From JBBRLG01 sp038231495 (GTDB lineage Bacteria > Planctomycetota > Planctomycetia > Gemmatales > Gemmataceae): DNA of 11,012 bases. The position numbers and the translations under genes are program-made. The first letter of the stretch is position 1, and each line of letters begins with the position of its first letter. Positions 1-5,981 of this stretch are shown in pieces. The stretch spans positions 1 through 11,012 of the forward strand of contig JBBRLG010000226.1 of assembly GCA_038231495.1 (NCBI GenBank), in the 5' to 3' direction. Below the pieces are notes generated by a model. The model saw only the letters and a list, made by a program, of their open reading frames with translations. It made no database searches and was not told where the DNA came from.

Positions 1-5
1 AACGC

Positions 6-114
6 GGGTAACACTTGGGGCAGCGCAGGCGGAGCCGGTTGGCACCGCAACTAGTTGTTGAACCAGAACTTCCGGCAGAAACAGGCCGGCAGGTGGTGCT
101 GCAAAGTGTTACCC
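6..114. repeat. Inverted repeat with arms GGGTAACACTT / AAGTGTTACCC
   Basis: Bases 6-16 (GGGTAACACTT) are the exact reverse complement of 104-114. With a two-base offset the match continues into GCAGC on the left and GCTGC on the right. The 87 bases between the arms contain a perfect 10-base palindrome CAACTAGTTG near 48-57. The overall size of about 110 bp with inverted ends fits a small non-autonomous element or a long structured RNA, but no target-site duplication can be checked because the left end abuts the window edge. Confidence 0.4.
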
Positions 115-230
115 TGGTTCGCCTCCCTTTGAACCATGCCCGAAATTGATGGAATGAAATGTAGTAAACGCTTTGGCGGCAACGTTTTAAGAAATGCAAA
201 ATGCTGAGCCTGACATCGGCTGGATGGCCA

Positions 231-259
231 CCTTGCCATATAGCATTGGCATGGCAAGG
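231..259. repeat. 9-bp hairpin CCTTGCCAT / ATGGCAAGG
   Basis: The arms 231-239 and 251-259 are perfect reverse complements separated by 11 bases. No T-run follows either side, so a classical intrinsic terminator is unlikely. It may be a protein-binding dyad or RNA structure upstream of the protease gene. Confidence 0.4.
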
Positions 260-298
260 GTCGATTCGACTTGGGGATCGAACGGGATGAAGGAAGTA

Positions 299-347
299 CC
301 GCGAGCCGAGCCGCGCCCTCGGCACAAGGGTACCGCTCGGCTCGCGG
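299..347. repeat. 13-bp GC-rich hairpin in the protease upstream region
   Basis: CCGCGAGCCGAGC at 299-311 is exactly complementary to GCTCGGCTCGCGG at 335-347, with a 23-base loop. The core GCGAGCCG recurs in the palindrome at 4840-4857, so both may belong to one family of intergenic palindromes. No T-tract follows, so Rho-independent termination is not supported. Confidence 0.55.
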
Positions 348-422
348 CACCTACCCCTTTCGCGAAGCCATGCTCCTACGACCAATTCTCGACAACAACC
401 GGCACCCATCTGCGGTGATCCC

Positions 423-451
423 TGGAACCGGCCCCCGGCAGACGCTATAAC
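423..451 (+). promoter_or_regulatory. Possible promoter of the protease gene
   Basis: TATAAC at 446-451 resembles a -10 box. A TGGAAC hexamer at 423-428 lies 17 bases upstream. The match to a housekeeping -35 is poor, but the GGAAC core resembles the -35 recognised by many ECF sigma factors, which control envelope proteases in other bacteria. The start codon follows about 40 bases downstream. This is a pattern guess only. Confidence 0.25.
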
Positions 452-490
452 CAGGGGTGCCGTACCGTCGTCGCCCGGAGGGTCGCTTTC

Positions 491-2008
491 ATGAGCCGCA
501 CCGCCGTTACGCTGTCCTTGCTGGCCTTCGCCGTCACGCCGTGGCTCGCGCGGGCCGACGACCGCGCCGGCGGCAAGGACCTCGCCGCCCTCCAGGAGGC
601 CGTCGAGCAGGCCATCGAACGCGCCGAGCCGTCGGTCGCGTGCATCCTCGTGTCGCGGAGCGAGGCCTATGCCGGCTATCCGAAGTTCGCTCCAGCCAAC
701 GACGGCTCCGGCCGGCTCGGTAAGTTCGTGGGGCCGGTGCGCGACCCCTTCCATCGCGGCATGAGCGACCAGGATTTGAAACTGCAAAAGCAGGCCCAGG
801 CCCTCGACCTGAGTTTGCCGGACACGGTGCCGGAATCGTTCGGCAGCGGCGTCGTCATCGACGCTTCCGGGCTGATCCTCACCAACGCCCACGTCGTCCG
901 CGACGCCACCAAAGTCTACGTCCGCCTGCCGGGCAACCGCGGTAGCTGGGCCGACATCCACGCCCTCGACCCGCGCAGCGACCTTGCCGTCCTCAAGCTG
1001 ATCGACAAGGTGCCGGACCTCAAGCCGATCAGGTTCGGCGACGGCGACAAGGTCAAGAAAGGTCAGTTCGTCATTTCCCTGGCCAACCCGTTCGCCGCCG
1101 GCTTCCGCGACGGCAGCCCCAGCTCGGCGTTCGGCATCATCGGCGCGCTCAAGCGCCGGGCACCGGGCAACCCCAACGAGGTCGAGCGCTCCAAACAAAG
1201 CATCCACCAGTTCGGCACCCTGCTGCAAACCGACGTGGGGTTGCGGCTTGGCAGCAGCGGCGGCGCGTTGTTGAACCTGGACGGCGAGTTGATCGGCCTG
1301 ACGACGGCGACCGCGGCCCTGAGCGGCAGCGAAACGCCGGGCGGCTTTGCCGTGCCGATGGACGCCGGGGTAAAGCGCGTCGTCGAGGTGCTGGCGCGCG
1401 GCGAGGAGGTCGAGTACGGCTTCCTGGGCGTGCAGATGGAGCCGGCCTTCAACGGCAAGGGCGTGCAGGTCTCGGCCACGCCGCCGGGCATGCCGGCCGC
1501 CGCCGCCGGGCTGCGGACGGGCGACGTGATCGTCGCGATCGACGGCAAGGAGGTCAAGGACAATGACGACCTCTTTGTTCTGATCGGATTGGGGTTGGCG
1601 GGGAACAAGGCACGCATCGATTACGACCGGGGCGGCGGCCGCGATACCGTCATGGTGGAGTTGGCAAAGTTTTTCGTGCCGGGCAGCGTCATCGCGTCGA
1701 AGCGGCCGCCGGCACCGGGCGGGCTGCGGGTCGATTACCGCAGCGTCCTCAATCAGCGTCCGGTCGGCCCGTTCGGCCAGCGCGTGCCCGACGAGGGCGT
1801 GGCCATTCGCGAGGTGGTGTCCAACAGCCCGGCGGACCGGGCCGGGTTGCAGCGCGACAAGGTCGTCACGCACGTCAACGGCCGGCCGGTGGCGACGCCG
1901 AAACAGTTTTACGCCGAGATGGCCGCCGCCGCGGGCAAGGAGGTCGAGCTGCGCGTCCGCGGATTCGACAACGCGGAAGACAAGGTGAGGATCGAAGTCA
2001 AGAACTAA
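491..2008 (+). CDS. Secreted HtrA-like trypsin-family serine protease with two PDZ domains
   Basis: 505 residues. Residues 1-22 form a signal peptide with likely cleavage after ARA, so the mature enzyme should act outside the cytoplasmic membrane. The chymotrypsin-fold protease domain spans about 45-300. The visible triad is His134 (in TNAHVV), Asp164 (in RSDLAVLKL) and Ser256 (in GSSGGAL, where HtrA proteins usually have GNSGG). Two PDZ domains follow at about 308-395 and 415-500, each with a hydrophobic carboxylate-binding turn (YGFLGV in the first). Between the first strand and the GSGVVID strand there is an insertion of about 55 residues (60-115), in the position of the DegP LA loop. By family knowledge it degrades or guards misfolded envelope proteins; substrates cannot be deduced. 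The ATG start is backed by GGAGG at 477-481, nine bases upstream. The next gene begins 55 bases after the stop. Confidence 0.93.
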   Translation: MSRTAVTLSLLAFAVTPWLARADDRAGGKDLAALQEAVEQAIERAEPSVACILVSRSEAYAGYPKFAPANDGSGRLGKFVGPVRDPFHRGMSDQDLKLQKQAQALDLSLPDTVPESFGSGVVIDASGLILTNAHVVRDATKVYVRLPGNRGSWADIHALDPRSDLAVLKLIDKVPDLKPIRFGDGDKVKKGQFVISLANPFAAGFRDGSPSSAFGIIGALKRRAPGNPNEVERSKQSIHQFGTLLQTDVGLRLGSSGGALLNLDGELIGLTTATAALSGSETPGGFAVPMDAGVKRVVEVLARGEEVEYGFLGVQMEPAFNGKGVQVSATPPGMPAAAAGLRTGDVIVAIDGKEVKDNDDLFVLIGLGLAGNKARIDYDRGGGRDTVMVELAKFFVPGSVIASKRPPAPGGLRVDYRSVLNQRPVGPFGQRVPDEGVAIREVVSNSPADRAGLQRDKVVTHVNGRPVATPKQFYAEMAAAAGKEVELRVRGFDNAEDKVRIEVKN

Positions 2009-2010
2009 AC

Positions 2011-2063
2011 AAGGAGGCCCGCCGCTGGCGGCTGAGCGCTCAGCCGCCAGCGGCGGGACGACC
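2011..2063 (+). promoter_or_regulatory. Shine-Dalgarno separated from the start codon by a perfect palindrome
   Basis: AAGGAGG at 2011-2017 is a near-ideal ribosome site, but it lies 46 bases from the isomerase ATG at 2064, too far for direct use. The 40-bp palindrome 2018-2057 begins at the very next base. If that palindrome folds, only six bases (2058-2063) remain between the Shine-Dalgarno stem base and the ATG, which is an ordinary spacing. The palindrome may have inserted between site and start and be bridged by the hairpin. The only other purine stretch near the ATG is the right-arm end GGCGGGA (2052-2058). Confidence 0.5.
2018..2057. repeat. 40-bp perfect palindrome between protease and isomerase genes
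   Basis: The left arm 2018-2037 (CCCGCCGCTGGCGGCTGAGC) is the exact reverse complement of 2038-2057 with no spacer. The arm contains GCCGCTGGCGGCTGAGC, which differs at only three of 17 positions from the arm GCCGCTTGCGGCTTTGC found at 2894-2941 and 5764-5809. It therefore looks like a variant of the same intergenic repeat family. Each arm is itself a small quasi-palindrome (GCCGC..GCGGC). No T-run follows, so it is not a classical terminator. Confidence 0.85.
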
Positions 2064-2888
2064 ATGAAGTACGCGATCTGCAACGAGACGTTCGGCGACT
2101 GGGACCACGCGCGCGTCTGCCGGTTTGTCGCGGAGCTTGGCTACACCGGGTTGGAGCTGGCCCCTTTCACGCTGGCGCCGCGCGTTACCGACGTGACGGC
2201 GGAGCGCCGGTTGGAGCTGCGCCGCGAGGCGGAGAATTGCGGACTGACCATCCTCGGCTTGCACTGGCTGCTCGCCAAGACCGAAGGGTTGCACCTTAAC
2301 AGTGCCGACGCGACGGTGCGCCAGCGCACGGCCGATTACCTGATCGAGTTGGCGAAGTGCTGTCGCGACGTGGGCGGCACGGTCCTCGTCTTCGGCTCGC
2401 CGGCCCAGCGGCGCGTCCCGGCCGGCGCGAGCCGTGAGGAAACAACGCGGTACGCCGTGGATACCTTCCGACGGGCCGCGCCGGGCTTTGCCGACTGCGG
2501 CGTGACGCTGGCGATCGAACCGCTGTCGCCGCCGGAGGCCGATTTCATCAACACCGCCGCCGAGGCCGTTGAAATCCTCGACGAGCTGGATCACCCGAAC
2601 TTCGCCCTGCACCTCGACGTGAAAGCAATGTCCACCGAGGCGGTGCCGACGCCGAACCTGATCCGCCGATACCACGAGCGCATGGTCCACTTTCACGCCA
2701 ACGACCCGAACAAGCGCGGCCCCGGTTTCGGCGACACCGATTTCGTGCCGATCTTTAAGGCGTTGCTGGAGAGCGCTTACCGGGGTTGGGTGTCGGTCGA
2801 AGTGTTCGACTACACGCCGGACCCGGAGACCATCGCGCGCGACAGCCTGCGGTACATGCGCGCGTGCGAGGCGAAGGCGGAGGGTTAG
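2064..2888 (+). CDS. Sugar phosphate isomerase/epimerase-family TIM-barrel protein
   Basis: 274 residues, the usual size for the AP-endonuclease-2-like xylose isomerase TIM-barrel family, with no signal peptide, so cytoplasmic. The metal-site and catalytic pattern of ketose 3-epimerases is visible: Glu152 (AIEPL), Asp185 (LHLDVKAM), His211 (HFHANDPN) and Glu246 (SVEVFDY). The segment HANDPNKRGPGFGDTDF (211-227) matches the loop that in this family precedes the bound divalent metal and sugar. Glu31 in the GLELAPF strand is typical of the first barrel turn. The likely chemistry is metal-dependent isomerisation or epimerisation of a free or phosphorylated sugar, but family members vary widely and the substrate is unknown. 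The sugar-type MFS transporter directly downstream could supply the substrate. The start is the first in-frame ATG; its ribosome site is unusual (see 2011-2063). Confidence 0.88.
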   Translation: MKYAICNETFGDWDHARVCRFVAELGYTGLELAPFTLAPRVTDVTAERRLELRREAENCGLTILGLHWLLAKTEGLHLNSADATVRQRTADYLIELAKCCRDVGGTVLVFGSPAQRRVPAGASREETTRYAVDTFRRAAPGFADCGVTLAIEPLSPPEADFINTAAEAVEILDELDHPNFALHLDVKAMSTEAVPTPNLIRRYHERMVHFHANDPNKRGPGFGDTDFVPIFKALLESAYRGWVSVEVFDYTPDPETIARDSLRYMRACEAKAEG

Positions 2889-2893
2889 GGGGA

Positions 2894-2941
2894 TTGCCGC
2901 TTGCGGCTTTGCCCTCCAACTTGCAAAGCCGCAAGCGGCAA
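2894..2941. repeat. 19-bp stem hairpin of the GCCGCTTGCGGCTTTGC family
   Basis: Arms 2894-2912 and 2923-2941 are perfect reverse complements with a 10-base loop. The hairpin starts five bases after the isomerase stop codon. The 17-base arm is identical to that at 5764-5809 and to the single arm at 4863-4879, while the loop differs. It could end or protect the isomerase transcript, but no T-run follows. Confidence 0.85.
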
Positions 2942-2949
2942 ATTATGTA
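2921..2949 (+). promoter_or_regulatory. Possible promoter of the MFS gene
   Basis: TTGCAA (2921-2926), partly inside the right arm of the hairpin, is 17 bases from TATGTA (2944-2949). Both match consensus only partly. The position, about 50 bases before the transporter start, is reasonable. The alternative is read-through from the isomerase. Confidence 0.2.
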
Positions 2950-2999
2950 TACCTCCTAACATCCCTCGTCCCGCCGACCTTTATCCCACCAGGGGCGCC

Positions 3000-4547
3000 A
3001 TGCACGCCGACCCGCTGCCCGACAACCCGAACGCCGGCCTGCCCTGGTGGCGGCTGTTGAACAAATATCACTGGTTCGTCCTCGTCGTCTGCTGCCTGGC
3101 CTGGGACATGGATTGCATGGACCAGCAGCTGTTCGTCCTGGCCCGGCGGCCGGCCATGACGGACCTGGTGGCTCCGGTGCAGCCCGACGACTCCCGTTTG
3201 CCGGAGTTCACCAAGGCGTTGAAAGCGCGGGCGGCAAGGGAGGGCGAGGCTGCTCCGACCGACGAGCAAGCCGTCGCCGACTTGCGGAATGCCGACATCC
3301 AGGAGGCCAGCGGCTTCGCCACCTCTATTTTCATGATCGGCTGGGCGGTCGGCGGCATCGGCTTCGGCGTCATGGGCGACCGCGTGGGCCGCGTCAAAAC
3401 CTTGATGCTGACCATCCTGCTCTACGCCCTTTTCACCGGCCTTAGCGCCCTCTCCAACTCGACGTGGGATTTTTACCTGTACCGCTTTCTGACCGGGCTG
3501 GGCGTCGGCGGCGTCTTCGCGGCGGCCGTCACGCTCTTGGCCGAGACCATGCCGGACCGCGCCAGGCCGATGACCCTCGGACTGTTCCAGGCGTCGTCGG
3601 CGATCGGCAATTGCGGAGCCGCCCTCGTGTCCATGTGGTTCGGGTCGTTGCAGGAAAAGGGCGCGTTTACCGATATGAGCCTGTTGGGCCACCCGCTGAC
3701 CTCCTGGCGGCTGATGTTCGTCCTTGGCATCGTGCCGGCCCTGTTGGTGGTTTTGATCCAGGTGTGGTTGAAGGAACCGGAGCGGTGGAAGCAGATGGTC
3801 GCCGCGGGCGTCAAACGCGGCGGCTCGTATGCCGAGTTGCTGGGCGACCCCCGTTGGCGGAGGCCCGCCATTTTTGGCCTGCTGTTGGCCCTGGCCGGGG
3901 TGATCGGCTTGTGGGGAATCGGCTTCTTCTCGCCCGACCTCCAACAATACGTCGCCGAGCCGGCTTACAAACAGGAGGCGGTCAACCGCGGACTGGCGAC
4001 CCAAGAACAGATGGACCACAACCAGCTGCCCCCCGACGCCGGGAAATACGTCAACGGCCAAAAGGCGTACTGGGCCGGGATCACGTCCCTGTTGGTAAAC
4101 GGGGGAGCGTTCTTCGGTATCTTTGCGTTTAGCTGGGTCTCCGCGTATATCGGTCGCAAGCCGGCTTTCGCCGCATTTTTCGTCCTGGCGGGTGTAAGCA
4201 CAGCGGTCGTGTTCCTGTTCCTCAAAACGTGGTCGGACATCTTTTGGATGATTCCCCTGATGGGGTTTTTCCAACTGGCTTTGTTCGGCGGTTACGCGAT
4301 CTACTTCCCGGAGTTGTTCCCGACGCGGCTGCGCAGCACGGGGACTTCGTTCTGCTACAACGTGGGCCGGCTGATCTCGGCAAGCGGCCCCACGCTGCTC
4401 GGCCTGCTGACCGGGACGGTGTTCGCTGCCTATCCCGCGCCGTGGCCGTTACGCTACGCCGGGGTGACGATGTGCAGCGTGTTTTTACTCGGGCTGGTGG
4501 TCTTGCCGTTCCTTCCCGAAACCAAGGGCCGACCGTTGCCGGAGTGA
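3000..4547 (+). CDS. MFS transporter, sugar/metabolite symporter type
   Basis: 515 residues from the ATG at 3000. An open frame extends back to a TTG at 2901, but that codon lies inside the hairpin repeat and the added residues look non-protein-like; AGGGG at 2991-2995 supports the later start. About twelve membrane segments can be placed (near 24-46, 105-125, 136-152, 158-180, 192-215, 237-257, 288-310, 358-382, 386-408, 413-436, 450-476, 485-505). The loop between helices 2 and 3 carries the MFS motif A (GDRVGRVKTL, 126-135), and PETKG at 506-510 is the C-terminal signature of the sugar-porter group. Two long hydrophilic loops are unusual: residues 47-104 between helices 1 and 2, and 311-357 between helices 7 and 8. 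Both should face outside. The substrate is unknown; the upstream isomerase hints at a sugar or sugar acid. The stop is 18 bases before the next gene. Confidence 0.9.
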   Translation: MHADPLPDNPNAGLPWWRLLNKYHWFVLVVCCLAWDMDCMDQQLFVLARRPAMTDLVAPVQPDDSRLPEFTKALKARAAREGEAAPTDEQAVADLRNADIQEASGFATSIFMIGWAVGGIGFGVMGDRVGRVKTLMLTILLYALFTGLSALSNSTWDFYLYRFLTGLGVGGVFAAAVTLLAETMPDRARPMTLGLFQASSAIGNCGAALVSMWFGSLQEKGAFTDMSLLGHPLTSWRLMFVLGIVPALLVVLIQVWLKEPERWKQMVAAGVKRGGSYAELLGDPRWRRPAIFGLLLALAGVIGLWGIGFFSPDLQQYVAEPAYKQEAVNRGLATQEQMDHNQLPPDAGKYVNGQKAYWAGITSLLVNGGAFFGIFAFSWVSAYIGRKPAFAAFFVLAGVSTAVVFLFLKTWSDIFWMIPLMGFFQLALFGGYAIYFPELFPTRLRSTGTSFCYNVGRLISASGPTLLGLLTGTVFAAYPAPWPLRYAGVTMCSVFLLGLVVLPFLPETKGRPLPE

Positions 4548-4565
4548 TTTGTCGAAAGGGCTATA

Positions 4566-4835
4566 ATGGAAGCGGTCCTGTCCGTGACGACGCCCGACTG
4601 GTTGACCAAACACGCCGGGGAAATGCGCCCCAGTAAGGACGGGCGGTCCTGCGTGGTCTACTTCGCGGGGCAAATGCAGTACGTCCTGGCGGTGCTGCCG
4701 GTGGGCGGCACGTTCGGTTGCCGGGTGACGCAGACGACTAACGGCCGCCGGCTCGACGCCGGCGCGAGTCATGCGACCCCCGACGACGCCGTGCGCGGCG
4801 GGTTGGAAGACCTGCGCAAGGCACTGGGGTGGTGA
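4566..4835 (+). CDS. Small hypothetical protein, 89 residues
   Basis: I do not recognise this protein. It is probably real: AAAGGG at 4555-4560 lies five bases before the ATG, the gene follows the transporter stop by 18 bases, and the composition is protein-like, with alternating hydrophobic strands (SCVVYFAG, YVLAVLPV, FGCRVTQT) followed by a terminal helix (DDAVRGGLEDLRKALG). It lacks signal peptide and membrane segment, so it should be cytoplasmic. The C-terminal helix suggests a compact alpha/beta domain. The spacing suggests it is translated from the transporter transcript. The function is unknown. Confidence 0.65.
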   Translation: MEAVLSVTTPDWLTKHAGEMRPSKDGRSCVVYFAGQMQYVLAVLPVGGTFGCRVTQTTNGRRLDAGASHATPDDAVRGGLEDLRKALGW

Positions 4836-4839
4836 AGAA

Positions 4840-4857
4840 TGGCGAGCCGGCTCGCCA
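4840..4857. repeat. 18-bp perfect palindrome after the small gene
   Basis: TGGCGAGCCGGCTCGCCA is self-complementary over all 18 bases and starts four bases after the small gene's stop. It shares the core GCGAGCCG with the hairpin at 299-347. Without spacer or T-run it is not a classical terminator, though it can form a cruciform or bind a dimeric protein. Confidence 0.65.
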
Positions 4858-4862
4858 AATTC

Positions 4863-4879
4863 GCAAAGCCGCAAGCGGC
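4863..4879. repeat. Single arm of the GCCGCTTGCGGCTTTGC repeat family
   Basis: GCAAAGCCGCAAGCGGC is identical to the right arm of the hairpins at 2894-2941 and 5764-5809, but the expected left arm is missing; in its place, five bases upstream, lies the unrelated 18-bp palindrome. It may be a half-unit of the repeat or the remains of a decayed full copy. Confidence 0.7.
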
Positions 4880-4891
4880 GGAAAACTGATA

Positions 4892-4920
4892 TTCGCCGAT
4901 CCCGAGGGAAACGGTACACT
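4892..4920 (+). promoter_or_regulatory. Possible promoter of the methyltransferase gene
   Basis: TACACT at 4915-4920 in the context GGTACACT resembles a -10 box. A weak TTCGCC at 4892-4897 lies 17 bases upstream. The ATG is 45 bases downstream. The -10 resembles the better TACAAT boxes before the AsmA-like and cytochrome genes. Confidence 0.25.
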
Positions 4921-4964
4921 TTCCGGCACGACAGCCCGCGCTTCAACCCAGGGAAGGGTCCGCG

Positions 4965-5759
4965 ATGTCCACGGTTGCTCTCGACCGAACCCAATCGCCT
5001 GCCGGCGTGAATTATTGGCCGGACGACCGCTGTGCCAAGGCGTTTTGGAGCCAGCGCGACGCGCCGCCGTACCAACAGCTGCTCGCCGATACAGCCGCCT
5101 GGCTCGACCCGCGCGCCGGAGAACGCTGGCTCGACCTCGGTTGCGGCGGCGGCCAACTCACCCGCGTCCTTTGGGAAAAGAGCGGCGGCACTCTGCACGA
5201 GGTCGTCGCCCTGGACTGCGCCGCGGCCAACGCCGACGCGCTCGCCCGGCTGCGGCCCACCCTGCAACCGGTCGCTTCCGCCCGGCAGGTCCGCTTCCTT
5301 CACGCCGACTTTAGCCACGGCCTGGGCGCGTGCGCCGCCGACTCCTGCGACGGCGTCGTCTCCGGTCTGGCCATTCAGTACGCCGAGTCCTATTGTGCCG
5401 AATCCGCCGCCTGGACCACCGACGCCTACGACCGCCTGCTAACCGAGGTGGGCCGGGTCTTGCGCACCGGCGGCCGGTTCGTCTTCTCAGTCAACGTGCC
5501 CGAACCGAACTGGCTGTGGGTCGCATTCCGTGGAATGCACGGCGTCTTTCGGACGCAGAAACCACTGCGTTTCTTGAAGAATTCGCTGCGCATGTTACGC
5601 TACGGCACCTGGCTCAAGCGCGAGGCGCGCAAGGGCCGCTTCCACTACTTGTCCGCGCCGGTCGTCGCGGACAAGCTCCGTGCCGCCGGCTTCGGCCCGG
5701 TCGAGCAGCGCGTCAGCTTTGCCGGACAGGCGTTCCTCTTCCGCGGCATCAAGGAATAA
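4965..5759 (+). CDS. Class I SAM-dependent methyltransferase
   Basis: 264 residues, cytoplasmic, no signal peptide. The Rossmann-fold methyltransferase core spans about 50-180. Motif I, WLDLGCGGGQL (55-65), is the glycine-rich SAM-binding loop; Asp84 at the end of strand 2 (VALD) should hold the SAM ribose; HADF (113-116) marks the adenine-side motif; DGVVSGLAIQY (129-139) is the strand-4 region; VGRVLRTGGRFVFSV (162-176) is the usual post-motif III helix-strand. The C-terminal 80 residues, rich in basic residues (215-226), probably form the acceptor cap. The pattern is that of the broad Methyltransferase_11 type, whose members act on quinones, lipids, sugars or small molecules; the acceptor cannot be told. 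AAGGG at 4954-4958 lies six bases before the ATG. The gene has its own leader and is followed by a hairpin repeat, so it may be a single-gene transcript. Confidence 0.88.
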   Translation: MSTVALDRTQSPAGVNYWPDDRCAKAFWSQRDAPPYQQLLADTAAWLDPRAGERWLDLGCGGGQLTRVLWEKSGGTLHEVVALDCAAANADALARLRPTLQPVASARQVRFLHADFSHGLGACAADSCDGVVSGLAIQYAESYCAESAAWTTDAYDRLLTEVGRVLRTGGRFVFSVNVPEPNWLWVAFRGMHGVFRTQKPLRFLKNSLRMLRYGTWLKREARKGRFHYLSAPVVADKLRAAGFGPVEQRVSFAGQAFLFRGIKE

Positions 5760-5763
5760 ACTC

Positions 5764-5809
5764 TGCCGCTTGCGGCTTTGCAGGATAGCTTGCAAAGCCG
5801 CAAGCGGCA
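5764..5809. repeat. 19-bp stem hairpin of the GCCGCTTGCGGCTTTGC family
   Basis: Arms 5764-5782 and 5791-5809 are perfect reverse complements with an 8-base loop, beginning four bases after the methyltransferase stop. The arms match those at 2894-2941 over 18 bases (TGCCGCTTGCGGCTTTGC), but loop length and sequence differ, so arms are conserved and loops are not. Confidence 0.85.
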
Positions 5810-5898
5810 ACTTCCCTAGGGTCAGCGCCACAGGCAAAGTCCCCCACCGCTTCCACCAACTTTTCCGCCCGCGCGGAACGGGCACGCGCCAATCCGGG

Positions 5899-5906
5899 TA
5901 TACAAT
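5899..5906 (+). promoter_or_regulatory. Probable -10 element of the AsmA-like gene
   Basis: TATACAAT in the context GGGTATACAAT is close to an extended -10 box, and the ATG follows 76 bases later. No convincing -35 is seen; CGGAAC at 5874-5879 is the nearest candidate but is badly spaced. A start point just after 5906 would rule out the longer reading frame that begins with TTG at 5907. Confidence 0.4.
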
Positions 5907-5981
5907 TTGCCCAGAGGAAACGCTGTAACCGCGGACCCGCGCGCCGACCACCACCCCAGCCGTTGCAATGGAGGCACCGTG

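Larger units (their letters stand above)
1..490. other. Intergenic region without a convincing gene
   Basis: This stretch upstream of the protease gene has no open frame with a believable ribosome site or recognisable protein. The short frames on both strands look like chance translations. About bases 130-250 are visibly richer in A+T than the rest of the window. The region holds three inverted repeats (6-16 with 104-114, 231-239 with 251-259, 299-311 with 335-347) and, near its end, a possible promoter and the protease ribosome site GGAGG at 477-481. It may be the remains of a small non-autonomous element or the 3' side of a structured RNA whose start lies outside the window. Neither can be shown from the sequence alone. 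Confidence 0.5.

Noticed and set aside
51..350. 99-codon open frame on the - strand in the left intergenic region
   Set aside because: It has no protein-like pattern, spans three inverted repeats and shows no ribosome site. A transposase remnant was considered but no motif supports it.
2901..2999. TTG start extending the MFS protein by 33 residues
   Set aside because: The start lies inside the hairpin repeat and the extension is cysteine- and proline-rich and unlike a transporter N-terminus; ATG at 3000 has AGGGG upstream.
2943..4274. 443-codon open frame on the - strand
   Set aside because: It is a shadow of the MFS gene: its product is rich in Gln, Arg, His and Gly with no fold signature, whereas the + strand gives a clear 12-helix transporter.
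2894..5809. Intrinsic (Rho-independent) terminators at the hairpins
   Set aside because: The stems are strong, but none is followed by a T-run on either strand, so they are listed as repeats only.
2018..5809. CRISPR array
   Set aside because: The repeated arms are kilobases apart and next to different genes, with no regular spacers and no cas genes.
5907..5981. TTG start extending the AsmA-like protein by 25 residues
   Set aside because: It would begin at or before the likely transcription start, without a ribosome site; ATG at 5982 has GGAGG at the right distance.
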